A stretch of 64,000 nucleotides of DNA, taken from contig CM057453.1 in NCBI GenBank assembly GCA_016271365.2, forward strand, positions 1,078,631,001 through 1,078,695,000, read 5' to 3'. A model generated the notes under the pieces. It saw only the letters and a list, made by a program, of their open reading frames with translations. It did no database searches and had not been told where the DNA came from. The first letter of the stretch is position 1, and every line of letters starts with the position of its first letter. A program made the position numbers and the translations under genes. Positions 25,324 to 36,617 of this stretch are shown one piece after another. Origin of the DNA: Neoceratodus forsteri (taxonomy: Eukaryota; Chordata; Ceratodontiformes; Ceratodontidae).

Positions 25324-25515
25324 GATTTTGACCTAGCATAACACATGGTGGAGCTGCTTTGAATTGTTTTACAGTACTTTAATTAACAAAAAAAAATAGT
25401 CAATGAGTCAGGCTGCAGTGCAACTCAGGGAGTCAGAACTTCTGAGCCACTTTCTCCTTGGCTTATGGCAGGTTCTGTCTCACTTTCTCCCGGTTATAAA
25501 CTACTGTCTCCTGAG
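25324..25515. other. Spacer between pogo-like element and MITE
   Basis: No feature seen. Confidence 0.4.
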
Positions 25516-25788
25516 TAGAGAAGTGCAAAGTCTGCAAAATTCACTCTGGAAATGAATTTGTGGATTTTGAGGAATTCGTGGAGCACTTTTCCTGAAATTC
25601 ACACAATCTTTGGCTCATGAATTGCACACATTTCACCACAAAGCATGAAATTTCACCCACAAATTTCACACTATGCCCACGAGTGCAAATTTCTGCTGTC
25701 AACCAAAACTCTGAGAAATCTGCGAAGCATGAATTTTCTGCACTTCTCATGAACTTCATAGGCAAAGTTTTACTTTGCAACATCTCTA
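25516..25788. mobile_element. hAT-type MITE, 273 bp, with 8-bp target duplication
   Basis: Ends TAGAGAAGTGCAAAGT (left) and, on the complement, TAGAGATGTTGCAAAGT (right) form the terminal inverted repeat. Flanks CTCCTGAG (25508-25515) and CTCCTAAG (25789-25796) match 7 of 8, the duplication length of hAT transposons. No coding capacity. Confidence 0.75.
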
Positions 25789-25796
25789 CTCCTAAG

Positions 25797-26264
25797 GAGT
25801 AGGAATTGGGGAAAGAGAGTGGGTCATTTTTTAAGAAATAAATAAAGTTAGCACTTTAATTCCACACAAAGACAGTTATCTCATCAGTATTGGAGATACA
25901 AGAAAACTGTGCTTTTGAGTGGGCGGTATGTTACTGAGAAGCAACACAGTAGCATTTTGTTTATGTTTTCAAAATGTGAGTACTGAATTTTTTTAATTTT
26001 GGTTTTGCAAGAAGGCTAACTTGGTCTTTTTGAGTGAGTTGTGCAGGGATTTACTTACGCTGAAAAGTCCCAGTTACCCAATCAGAAATATTATTTTTTT
26101 CTTGCCATTGTATAATGTAAAGTACTCACACCTCCTAAAACTTTCTAAAGTTAAGGTACTTAATTACACAGATTCTAGCCTTCTGCCTCAGAAATCCCAA
26201 ATCAAAGTCAAATAGCAAAATTCTCACTATTTAGAAGACAGATAAGTGAAATGTGCCTTTACCT
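25797..26264. other. Non-coding
   Basis: Nothing recognised. Confidence 0.4.
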
Positions 26265-26266
26265 GC

Positions 26267-26350
26267 TGATTCAATCAATCAAAACTCTTTATTTTACCAG
26301 GTGAAACACCTTTGAGTAACCTCATTTACAAGATGGGCCTGGACAGGTAC
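26267..26350 (-). mobile_element. 3' end of a LINE related to the 8830-11750 copy
   Basis: On the minus strand this reads CATCTTGTAAATGAGGTTAC, then TCACCTGGTAAAATAAAGAG followed by (TTGA)n, closely matching the 3' end at 11,670-11,750. Only the last 80 bp are present, as is usual for severe 5' truncation. Confidence 0.7.
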
Positions 26351-26560
26351 ATGACCAAACACAGAATAACATTACAAAAATTAAATAAAAAGGCATTACA
26401 TACATGACTGAATCCTTGGCATCTCATATTTTTGGTTTTTCATAAGCGTTGTCTTCAGTATTTTAGAATATGCAGGTGCCATTTTCCCCAACTGATGTTG
26501 CAGTATAAAACAATGTAAAATTTCTGAGTTAACTTATTGGAGTATGTGCATGAAAGGCAT

Positions 26561-26950
26561 TGGGCCTGATTTAGGATGAGGCTTAGAGTGATGCAAAGGA
26601 CTTATGTGGGAGGGTCAATCACAAGGGCCAACTTGTGGTGATCAGTGCACCAAATGCAATTCACAAAGGGTATCAGCCGCAACCTCCGACGCTGGTGCCT
26701 TGTGTCAGCCACACCAAGTTAGACCAGCTTCCCCTTGTCTAACTGTGCACCAATGGGGGAGCCAGTTTATGGGGCTTGTGCCAAAGCTGTGGTGCAAGCT
26801 GCCATAAAATGAAGAAATTGTTGCAACTGTGCCAAACATTGCTGAATTGGGTGCAGTTGAGGAAGACGTATTTGGCGCAGTTGTGCCAAAGATCAGGGTT
26901 GAAGCAGGGCTTGACAAAAGCCCTACATCATCCTTCTTGAATTGGACCCA
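26561..26950. mobile_element. Possible TIR element, about 390 bp
   Basis: TGGGCCTGATTTA at 26561-26573 and the complement of 26938-26950 (TGGGTCCAATTCA) match at 9 of 13 positions; both flanks carry CAT (26558-26560 and 26951-26953), a possible 3-bp duplication as in PIF/Harbinger elements. The ends are diverged, so confidence is limited. Confidence 0.4.
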
Positions 26951-27239
26951 CATATATATATGGAATATATCCCCTTTATAAAATTATAGCATTGTGTGAA
27001 TACCTTTCCTGAAAATTTAGCTGAATACATGATATTTGGCAGCCAAATTTTCAGTCATTCTGTATTCGGGTATTTTGTAATCTTTGTAGGTAACAAAAAA
27101 ACAATACAAAACCCTTCTTTTCACCCTTGCTTCTGTCCCAGTGTCCCATCCTCTTCTCACCAGCCCAAATCCTGTAAATGCTGTGATTCCACCTCTTTTA
27201 CCACCCTCTGTCAGCATCTACAGTACAAGTCACATTTAA

Positions 27240-27340
27240 CTGTTCCATCAATGATTTGGTTTAGCATTGTTTTTTTGAGTTGGCAATACATTGCCAACTC
27301 ATATCGCATTACTTTTCAATGCTTAACCAGCTGAAAAGCA
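27240..27340. repeat. Small palindrome around 27,288
   Basis: GAGTTGGCAA (27277-27286) and TTGCCAACTC (27291-27300) form a perfect 10-bp stem with a 4-nt loop; weaker symmetry continues outward (GGTTTAGCATTG on the left, the complement of GGTTAAGCATTG on the right). It may be the core of a decayed foldback element. Confidence 0.55.
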
Positions 27341-28604
27341 ATTTTTGTAGAACGTTTTTGCAACTCAGTTGGAATGCATCTGCAGTCCAGTCACAGTGCA
27401 ATGCAAAGTTGCATTTTAACTCTTAAGAAATGGTTTGTGCAAGCCTGTGTGCTGTATCCAGAAACACTTAGACAACTCAGTCAGAAATGCTACAGCAACT
27501 CATTGGAGGAACCATTTAATGTGACTTGTACTGTATATCTGCACCAAGCTCTCCCTGAACCAAAATTTATTATATTTTCGGTCCATGGACAGTGACTGGC
27601 ACACCACACCCGTTTTACGCCAGTCAGCATTTAGATGAAAGAAAAGCACTTGTTTGCACTAATAAAATAATGTCTCCCTGTCCCCCCCAATCTGGGCAGC
27701 ACCTTCATTACCCTCCCCCAGCAGTAAATATTGGTCATGCTTTTGATGACCATAACAATCTGCCTGCCTACATGCCCAGTTGCAGTCTAATGTGTGAAAG
27801 TGATCAAGCCCTTGCACTATAGTAGAATCATCTAATCGGCTGGTGTTACTAAAGAGCAAAATGAGCATTTATATTATTCAGCAAATGCTGTTCAGGTCTT
27901 GAACAGCCAATGAAATGGCTCAACTCTCTCCCATGCTGAATTTTGAATTTTAAGTTTGTCTAACAAATCATACAGTAATCTTTCTTGACTTCTGGTTTTT
28001 ATCAGGCTTGTATCTTATGGTCATGCTCTATCAAGAAAACAAAATCAAGACAAGGTTCTGCATTTGGTCTGAAAACAAAACAAAATGCTAATATTAAATG
28101 CACCCTGAAAATAGAAAATAGTACTCTATCAAGTATTTTTTGTCTTCAGTCAGTGACCCCACTAGTTCCACAAATATTTTATTTAAAACTTCCACTGTCT
28201 TGAACCCCTCTGAATTTTCCTTAATGCCTAGCAAGGTGACATTATTTCTTCTTGACCTGAGTTCTCAATTCTCTGTTCTTCTTTCAAATCTTGTGATTTT
28301 GTTTTCCAAAGCTATTACTGTATATCTCCTTTATCATTGTCCATTTTCTTAATACTAGAGATTTGTCACTCTGCATCTGCTGCTGTCTTGCTCTGATGAT
28401 CAGCACACTGTTCAAAATGACCAACTTTTTGACACAGTTCAGTAAGTATGCTTTCCATAGATGAATGTTCAGTAAGATGTAACCTAACTGCACAGATGTG
28501 TTGGTGGTAGTGGCTGTAGCCAATGTGGAGGCTATCTTTAAAGAGCCCAGGCTCTGTTCCACTGCTACATTTATCTTGTGCTGTTTAGCTTTCATCCTAT
28601 CACA
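27341..28604. other. Non-coding
   Basis: About 1.3 kb without recognisable features; short ORFs have no domain. Confidence 0.4.
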
Positions 28605-28612
28605 TTGCTCAT

Positions 28613-29592
28613 TAGGGGTGTGCGAGTAGAGAACTGTATTTTCCAAATACTGCATATAATGCATTCTTCATTATTTGGATACGAGAAACACAGAGTGGCA
28701 CTATTCATGCTTATTCCTAGTCAGGAAATACTATTTGTAAACAAAAAAAGGAAAAATAATCTGCCCCCGCCCTTCCTCTCAACCAAATTCTTCAAAATCT
28801 AACCCCTGTCAACCCCACCCTCTAATACAATCCCAATCCCATTCCCCATCCCCAATCCCCAGCACCCACAATTTCTTGCTAAAAAAGAAATCCCATAATG
28901 AACGACCAGTCAAACTGTCCTGCATCCTTACCTGGCCACTGTCTTTAGCACTTTTTTCTTACAAAAATCAATATCTCCCCCTACTACCATCTTGGCATCA
29001 CCTCCTCCCTCCTTCATCCCCCAGCACACAATTTTTTCTTTTAAAAGAAAGCCACAGTGCTAAGAACACTCAATCACATAGTAAAACAGCTGGTCACATG
29101 GTCAGCTGTTTTATTATCTGAGCAAGCATGGGACTACTTTCATTTACTGGAAGGTGGCTGACCATGGAGATGACTAGGTGTGTCGGTCACCTTTGTCGTT
29201 GCTGGAACGTTCTTTTGAAAGACAAATTGGGTGCTGGGGAGGATGATGCTGCCAGAGTGGGGAGAAATATTGATTTTATTAAACAAAGTGATAGATACTA
29301 CAGTGGGCCATAGAGACGGGCAGGGTGTTCCAGTCACCCATTGTGGGAGTTTGTTTTTTAAATATGAAATTGGGGATACTGGGGGGGAGAAGAGGGGATT
29401 GGGATTGTAGAAGAGGTTGGGGGCATGGAGGTTGTATTTTAAAGCATTGGGCTGGGGAGGAGGGGCCTGCCCCCCCCCCCACCAGGCACACAAACAACAA
29501 ATAAGAATATGAATAATAACTACTACAATACTTGGGACCCTAAATATGAATACTCAGGCTTATAATTAAAATAAGGTATTCACACACCCCTG
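28613..29592. mobile_element. 980-bp hAT-like foldback element with arms of about 480 bp
   Basis: Ends TAGGGGTGTGCG and, complemented, CAGGGGTGTGTG. Flanks TTGCTCAT (28605-28612) and ATGCACAT (29593-29600) match 6 of 8, as for a hAT insertion. The two halves are inverted copies: ACAATCCCAATCCC near 28,828 faces its complement near 29,400, and AATTTTTTCTTTTAAAAGAA near 29,030 faces a similar block near 29,208. The centre is a 10-bp stem AAAACAGCTG / CAGCTGTTTT (29083-29092 and 29103-29112). No ORF of note. Predicted to fold into one long hairpin. Confidence 0.8.
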
Positions 29593-30009
29593 ATGCACAT
29601 TTCTCAAAACAATTTACCATTTTACAGGGCTACCGATGATTAACTATCATGTCAATGGTTGGATTATCACAAATGCACTAATAAAAGACTTGCCTGTGGT
29701 TCAATGGAGCAGCTGACCAAACTCCACCACTCAGCACTTCAAAAAGCAACTTGTACTAGTCCCAGCCTGCCTTAGCTGCTTTATATGGGTGCTTCACATT
29801 GCTTTGGTCCTTATTTTCGTTCTTGCTTCCTACCTCTGTGACCATTTTAATTCTACTTTTCCCTGTCTTTCTGTGCCTCCTGTTGTGTCTTGCCCATGTT
29901 CCCATGAGTACTTGACAAGTCTTCCTTCTCTGCCACTACGATCCGGCAGTCCTCTAGGTATGACCTTATTTATAACCACTCCTCCAGATTCCATATCTGC
30001 CTAAGCCTA

Positions 30010-30085
30010 TTCTTTATTTAATTATTTTAAAATGTATTAACTGAGTAAGAACACTGGGCCACATGGCCCTTTTACAGCACAAATT
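30010..30085 (-). mobile_element. Possible LINE 3' end
   Basis: The minus strand reads TGTAAAAGGGCCATGTGGCC and then ACTCAGTTAATACATTTTAA with an AAT-rich tail, resembling the LINE 3' ends at 53,085 and 26,267. Weak match. Confidence 0.4.
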
Positions 30086-30959
30086 TGGAAATATAAAGGA
30101 TAAAAACAACAAAAACATAAATACTTTGAGGGCAGAGGAAACATTTAAATGCAAGCATAGATTAATTTGTTGTGCAAAATTATGATAAACAGTTATAACA
30201 GAAAGTGGATGTCAAGTAACATTTGTAAACTGATTTGAAATTACTAATTGTATTTAGTGCTTTAATATGCGGACTTCTAGAATTCCAATTTTTGGCATCC
30301 ATAAACATATACAGTATGATTTCTGACCCTTTGAGGTTTTAACACATGGCACAGATAAAGTTGTACTGTCAAAGCATAAGCATTTCAGGTTATTCTTAAA
30401 CCTTAGGATACCCCATAATCGATCGTTGTTCCCTTATTTTAATACCTTGTATGCCATAACATTTAAATAGAACACAGCCTAATACTCCAGTGGTAACCAA
30501 TCCAACTTTTCATAAAGAGTACAATGATGTTCTCCAGCCTTTTGCCTAGGGGAAAAATATAAATTTAATTATATATACATACTCTCTTAGGTTTTACTTT
30601 TTCATACATGTACCCCATACCACATTTTCATAATCACTGGCTCGTAAAAGACAAGCTTGAGATATATGAGATGCATATGTTTAACCTACTGTAGTGAACT
30701 TGATCCATCTCATCTTAAGGAGGACACAGCTGAACAGAAAGATGTAAACCTGGTTGTCCTCCTCATCTCCACCAGTGAAACTGTGGAATATTGTATTATT
30801 ATATGTGGGGATGTTTCTGCTGTGCTCAAGGGAAAGGATCCAAGACACATGAAGAAACTGACCACTGCAAAAGTTTTACCATCAATACATGCAAAGCTTT
30901 GCCTTTTGATCTAGATGTGAATGTCTGAATGCCTATTTACTTCAGTTAATTTATTCTGA
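30086..30959. other. Non-coding AT-rich sequence
   Basis: No feature recognised. The 85-codon ORF at 30657-30914 is unassigned and has no domain I know; it lies upstream of the DIRS remnant in the same direction, so a decayed gag relationship is conceivable but unsupported. Confidence 0.35.
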
Positions 30960-30969
30960 AGCCAACCCA

Positions 30970-31235
30970 TCGGCACGGTGGCAGCAGTACTGCTTGTAAC
31001 ACTGGGACTGGGGTTCAGATGTGAGCCCTAATCATCAGGGGTCATCTGGGTGGAGAGGATCAAGTGCCCCAGTGGATGTTCACCTCTTCTGGGGGGAAGG
31101 CAGCAATACCCCACTTCAATACTAGCACTTGGGTGACCACAGGTGGTGATGCAAGTTAGAGGTGCAAGTGAATGTGGGAGGGTTTGTGGCTAGAACCATG
31201 TTACAGCAGCACCACACTCAATGTACCTAGCTCCC
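30970..31235 (+). mobile_element. Probable tRNA-derived SINE
   Basis: CGGCACGGTGGCAGCAGTAC at 30,971 resembles the A-box region of tRNA-derived SINE heads (GGCxCxGTGGC), and GGGGTTCAGATG about 35 bp later resembles a B box. The body is not recognised and no clear tail or duplication is seen. It sits just before the DIRS reverse transcriptase remnant. Confidence 0.45.
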
Positions 31236-31239
31236 ATGG

Positions 31240-31775
31240 CAAACACCCATGGCTCCTGTCAGCATCTTTCTTCTCCAGCAATTATCAGAACATCCTCCTG
31301 CTTCCAGTGTTGACTTTCTGATTAATGATCTATTGAATGGCTTCCATACTGATATTGTTGTACCCCTACATCATCTTTCATCTGTAAAAACTGTCATTCA
31401 GCTCTCCAGGATACTGAAGTCATGGAAAGCCACCTGCAGAAGGAAGAAGGCAAAGGATTAGTCATTGGTCTCTCTAGCCAGCTGCTGTTTCCAGCCTATC
31501 AAATCAGCCCTGTTGGTGTTGCTGTGAGGGAATTCTCCAGAACGAAAAGATTAATTATCAATTTATATGTTCTACATTCATCTGCAGTACCTAGTATCAA
31601 TTATGTCATTCCCTCAGAGGAATTTTACTTGGATTACTCCAGGATCGATGATGCCATTTGCTTCATCAAACTTGCTGGTCAGGGTGCATGGCTTGCTACA
31701 GCTAACATTTCAGATGTCATCAAACTTGTTTCTGTTCACCCCTTTCTCCTACATCTGTTCTGCATATGGAATAGA
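31240..31775 (+). pseudogene. DIRS retrotransposon, part 1: start of reverse transcriptase
   Basis: The reading frames at 31249-31461 and 31422-31802 give SHLQKEEGKGLVIG, YQISPVGV, TKRLIINL, INYVIPSEEFYLDYSRIDDA and GAWLATANISDVIKLVSVHP. This is the order of DIRS-type reverse transcriptase: a GRIxGPF-like start, ISPLGV, RLI.NLS, SVNDFI, a D-D-A helix and the first catalytic block (ADIxxAFRLxPVHP; here the catalytic Asp is Asn). DIRS elements replicate through a circular intermediate and integrate with a tyrosine recombinase. The frame is cut at about 31,776 by an antisense CR1 and resumes after 34,090. Confidence 0.8.
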
Positions 31776-34090
31776 TTTTTTCATAGATTACATAGACAAT
31801 GATGGCAGAAAAAGAGCAATGGTCCACCCCATCTGCCCAGGGTTGCCCATGACCCAACGTCTATCCAAGGACCTATCCTCCCTTCAGCTCATCCTTCTTC
31901 ATCCCCACTCACACAGCAGAGCTTTCTATTATTTCCTTTCTTCAGATCCACCTATGCTTGAAACCTTCTACAGTTTTGGCACCCACCACTTTGACAGGCA
32001 GGCTGTTCCATGGCTCTATGACCCTCTTGGTAAAATAATACTTCCTCAAGTCCCTCATAAAGTTCACCCATTTCAGTTTCCAGTCATGCCTTCATGTCAG
32101 TGAGCTAGTGTTCCTATTTAAAAATTCTGAGCTGTTCACTTTATTAATCCCTTTCAGAAACTTGAAGATCCCTATCATATCTCTCCTCTCCCTCCTTGCC
32201 ACTAGCCAGTACATGTTTAATGCCCTCAGGTGTTTCTTGTAGGATTCCCCCATAGGCACTGAATCATCTTTGTCGGCCTATTCTGTACCACCTCCAACCT
32301 GTCTTTATCCTTTCTGAGGTGAAGGCTCCAGAACTGGACACAGTACTTCAGGTGTGGCCTCACCAAGGATCTATAAACGGGGAGTATTGACTCATTCCTT
32401 CTACTATCTATACCCCTCCCTATACACCCCAGCATTCTATTTGCCTTGCTGTAGGCTTTGATGCACTGGCTTGACTGCTTCAGAGTGCCACTGATAATGA
32501 CTCCGAGGTCATGCTCCTCTGTTGTACTAAGTTTAACCCCGTTTAGCCAGTATTCTGTTCTGGGGTTCTTTTTCCCCAGGCACATTACCTTGCAATTATT
32601 GGCATTTAATTTTAGTTGCCACACATTTGACCATCTCTCTAGCCTATGGAGGTAATTTTGTAATTCCCTAACTCCCTCAACACTATCCTCCCTTCTGCAG
32701 AGTTTAGTGTCATCAGCAAAGAGGCCAATCTTTCCCTGAATTTCATCAGTAATGACACTAATGAACATATTAAAAAGGAGAGGGACTAGGGCTGATCCTT
32801 GTGGTGCACCACTGGTGACCTCCCCCTCTGCTGATTTAACCTCAATGACAACAACACATTGCTGCCTACCCTTAAGCCAGTTTTCCACCCATCTGACTAT
32901 GTCTCCTGCTGCCCACAGATCTTCCATTTTCCTCAGTAAGCATCTATGAGGCATTGAGTCAAACACCTTGCTGAAGTTGAAGTATAGTAGACCCACTGCA
33001 TGGCCCCTATCTAACACCCTTGTTACCCAGTCAAAGAAGACAATTAGATTGGTCTGACAGGATCCCCCTGCCACGAAACCATGCTGCTTACTATCCCTGA
33101 CCATTTTTCTCTAGGTAGTCAGTGAGATCCTGCTTGATCAGAGTTTCCGTCAGGTTTCCTAAAATAGATGTGAGACTAACCAGCCTGCAGTTACCTGCCT
33201 GTTCTTTATCCCCCCCCCCCTTAATGTAGTGGAAACACATTGGCCATTCTCCAATCTCTAGGATCCAACCCCATCTGCAGTGAGCTATTGAATAGTTTTG
33301 CCAGATGATCAGTCAGTTCTGCCACTTTTGTTAGCAGTCTTGGATGCAACTCATCCAGACCTGGGGACTTGCCTATCTTGAGGGTTCCCAGCCCTTTCTT
33401 GACCCTATATCTAGCTAGTGAATATCATTGTTTCCATCTCTGGAATCCCTCTAGTGGCTGCTTTCATGCCACTTTCGGGTAGGGAGCCAGTATCTTCCCT
33501 GGTGAAAACAGAGCAAAAGTAGTAATTTATGATGGCAGCCTTTTGCCCATCATCCTCAATTTCCCTACCCCCGTCTGACAACCTAATGATTCCCCCTCCT
33601 TTTTTTCCTTTTTTCCCTGATGCATCAGAAGAAATGTTTTTCTCCAGATTTGATCTCCTTTCCAATCCTTAGCTCTCTGTCTGTTTTTGCCTCCCTAACT
33701 GCCCTCTCTGCCTCCCTATTTGTCTGAACGTATTCCTCCCATTGTTCGTCTCCCTCTTTCTTCTTAAACTTACAAAAGGCCTTTCTTTTGGATCTGCTTC
33801 CCTTACCCTGCCAGAGATCCATATAGGTTTCTTGGACTTATTTCTCTTTACTACTGTCCTCACACAAGTCTGTGTTGCTTCCTGGGTGGCCCCTTTCATT
33901 ACCCCCATATCTCTTTCACACTTACTACTTCACCCACCCTTTTCAGGGTTGTTTCACTTTGTTGTTCACTTTGCCTTCAGCTGCAAGAGCAGCCCTAAAC
34001 TGTTTAACATATTCTCTGTATTCCTTTACTGCATCATTTTGAACAAATACAAATGACCATTTGTGCTTCATCTTTTGGATGACTTTCTGC
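31776..34090 (-). pseudogene. CR1 LINE copy B, antisense, inserted in the DIRS element
   Basis: On the minus strand a 292-codon open frame (33104-32226) spans the CR1 reverse transcriptase: QHGFVAGGSCQTNLI, LLYFNFSKVFDSMPHRCLL, VTSGAPQGSALVPLLFNMFI, and intact catalytic F-A-D-D at 32709-32720 (minus strand), followed by RLERWSNVWQLKLNANNCKV and YRSLVRPHLKYCVQFW. Upstream frames give the linker (SKKPIWISG, then EEYVQTNREAERAVREAK). The 3' end near 31,776-31,800 is the CR1-type tail (CTATGTAATCTATG). The 5' end near 34,090 is truncated, lacking the endonuclease. This is the best preserved reverse transcriptase block in the window but still frame-shifted outside the 292 codons. Confidence 0.85.
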
Positions 34091-34099
34091 TTGCAGATT

Positions 34100-35800
34100 C
34101 ACTGACCTCCCCTGCTGCAACTTGTAGGTCAAGTTTTACAGATTTATTTAGTGCAGTTCACATTTCTCCGGCTCTTGACAAAAGCATTGGCCCTGTCACA
34201 TTGCTGGAGGTTCTTAGCACAGAATTGGACTCCCTTTGAATGGTAGCAAGATTGACACAAGACAAACTAGCTTGCATAACTGCTGTTGTCACTGCTTCCT
34301 CTTGCAGATTGTCCTGTACAAAAGGAGAATAACTCTTCTGTCTTACTTCAGTTTTGCCATGCATATAATTCCTCAACCCAGATCCTTTATTTCATATTTA
34401 CTAGTGACTGCAACATTGATCTTGTCCTTGGACATCAGTGACACCATCATAGCCACAGTAAAATCTGAACGAGCCATGTGGCTCTATTTTTTTAAGCAGT
34501 GGAATGGTATTTCTCTGTTTTAACAGGATCCTAATCCAGCTGTTCACCAAGAAGTCTTCTCCGATGTACACCTTTACTCAGCTATGCTGCCCTATACAAC
34601 AATACCTGGTTCACTTCCCCATGGCCCAGTACTCACTGCAGCTAATGCATGTTATGCCACAGTAGCTTTCATCAACAAGGGCCATTCCTATTCTCCTGCA
34701 ATTATGAACTTCCTACGAAGACTGACATGGGTTGCTCTTCAACATCATTTTTTTCTTGCACTGTTTCTATATTACCGTGATAAGCAATGTGACACCTGAT
34801 AGTTTTTCTCATTTTGATTTCAAGACTTCTAAATAGCTATGTTCGATGGCAGATCATTATATGATAAACATTCCACAATACAAAGAATCTATAATGATGG
34901 AGAGTTCGGTATCACTCACGTTCATAATTCAGCACACACTAGCTCCATCTAACCATCAAGTGTACCAAACTGCCTGGTTCAAATATAGTATATTCTGTAC
35001 TCAGGAACAGCTAAATCCACTTGAGTCTGATGTCTGCCATGTCCTGGAATTCACCACTTTCTGCAATCATTCCAAGCAATGATGCATCTCTTCCATTAAA
35101 TTATACATATCAGGAATTCATTTCCAGTTATCCTTTCATCTTCTGGACAATCCGTCCTTTCTATCCATTCCTGCAATTAAGCTGTTCTTACACAGGCTCA
35201 AGAAATGTGCTCCCTTGAAACCAAATAAAAGACAGCCTATTGCCTTTGGTATATACCTGAAACTCACTGGGCAGCTCCAATTTGGCTTCTCTATTCTATT
35301 CATGGACCTGATGCCGAAAGCTGCAATGGATTTAATGTTCAATGAGTTCTTATATCCAGGCAAATTCACTCTGCTTCATCAACTTATTCACCTCATTGAC
35401 ATCTCTTAACAGCCATTCTTTTTTTAAATCTACAGATTACCCTATCTTACAAAACCTCCAAAATGGACCACCTTTCCCCAGGTATTTATATCCCACCTTT
35501 GACCAATGATGTCCCACCCTCTTTCTGGACTACCTAACAGCCTATCATGTTTCATGGTCTTCAGTTATACCTCTCCTTCAAACAGAAAGGAAGATTGTCT
35601 CAACAACTCTGTGTTTCATTAAGGATCCTCCTCTGTTGCCTCAGTTATGAGCTGCTGAATTACTCTGGCTATCCTTTCTGCACTGGAGCAGCCACTACAG
35701 CATCAAACCTGTAATATTCCAGGCTTACTGTACATAATTGAAATCATCATCATCCTGTTATGAATCATACATTGGAAATGTAACCTGACATCCAGCATGC
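34100..35800 (+). pseudogene. DIRS retrotransposon, part 2: RNase H and tyrosine recombinase
   Basis: Blocks read in order: GPVTLLEVL and ELDSL (34,190), MWLYFFKQWNGISLF (34,479), AFINKGHSYSPAIMNFLRRL and TWVALQHHFF (34,668), which is the DIRS RNase H tail; then the tyrosine recombinase from about 35,000: RQPIAFGIYLKL (35,230), KAAMDLMFNEFLYPGKFTLL (35,317), TSKMDHLSPGIYIP (35,455) and YSGYPFCTGAATTA (35,661). The last block is the recombinase HxxR box, but His is Tyr and Arg is Cys (35670-35681). Multiple stops and shifts. Continuous with 31240-31775 once CR1 copy B is removed. Confidence 0.8.
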
Positions 35801-36404
35801 CTACCACTTCATCAGCTCTCTGGAAGCCTTGAGGGGGGGCAGATCTGGTGCCATGGTTCTCCAGAGGATCCCCCACAGGGAATTTTTCCTATTCTGAGTG
35901 CATTGGATCCTCACTCCATGAGTAGGAGAAGGTGGTTGATGCTTTGTTCATAGATAGTTTTCTCCTCTGCAGTCTAAATAATTTTTCTTTAGCCTCAAGA
36001 TCCCTTCTCTTGAGACCTCTATCAAGGGTGGAAATTCAAGAGAAAGCAAGGTCAAATGAATGCTACTAACCACTTGTACATAACCAGATAACTGGCCAGC
36101 TGCCACATTTACTTAAAAGGTTTTCCTGTGGTTTGATGGGGTACCTTGCCAAAGTCTTTCCCCAAGAACATTACAAATTAATTAGTTCTAGTCCCAGGCT
36201 GCCATTGCTGCTTCATCCTCCCTCCCCCACCACCAGCACTCTTCTCATGTCTTCCCTGTGAGCCTCTATGGTCTCTATTTTCTTTAGCCTTGAGATCTCT
36301 TGTCACCGCTACTGGAGGTGGAAACACATAGAAAGCAATGCCAAATGAATGTCACTAAACACCTGCACATAACCACATACATGGCTATCTGCCACATTCA
36401 ACAT
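35801..36404. other. Non-coding
   Basis: Two similar stretches (about 35,990-36,110 and 36,290-36,400: TTTAGCCT[C/T][A/G]AGATC, ACCACATACATGGC/AACCAGATAACTGGCC, CTGCCACATT) are direct repeats about 300 bp apart, so a short duplicated unit is present. No ORF of interest. Confidence 0.45.
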
Positions 36405-36617
36405 TTCTTTTTTTATTCTTGGGTAACTGGATAAGTCCCAGTAGGCACACGTCTTGTTTTCAGGGGTGACCCAGGAGCATTTGGAAGGTTAATTATCTTG
36501 CTCAGGGTCACACAGTATGCAATTGGAAGTTGTGGGACTCATATTCAGGTTTGCTGGATGCACCAAGCTCATTCACAGCTTATCACTGTAACCTCTAGGC
36601 TACACTGCCAGCCCCGG
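36405..36617 (-). mobile_element. MIR-like (CORE) SINE
   Basis: On the minus strand: tRNA-like head with A box TAGCCTAGAGGTTA (complement of 36589-36602), then a conserved stretch ACTGTGTGACCCTGAGCAAG and TTAACCTT near 36,490-36,518, strongly like the MIR/CORE sequence (CTGTGTGACCTTGGGCAAGT), and an A-rich tail (AATAAAAAAAGAAA) at 36,405-36,418. The B box is degraded. About 210 bp, near the usual MIR length. Confidence 0.75.
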
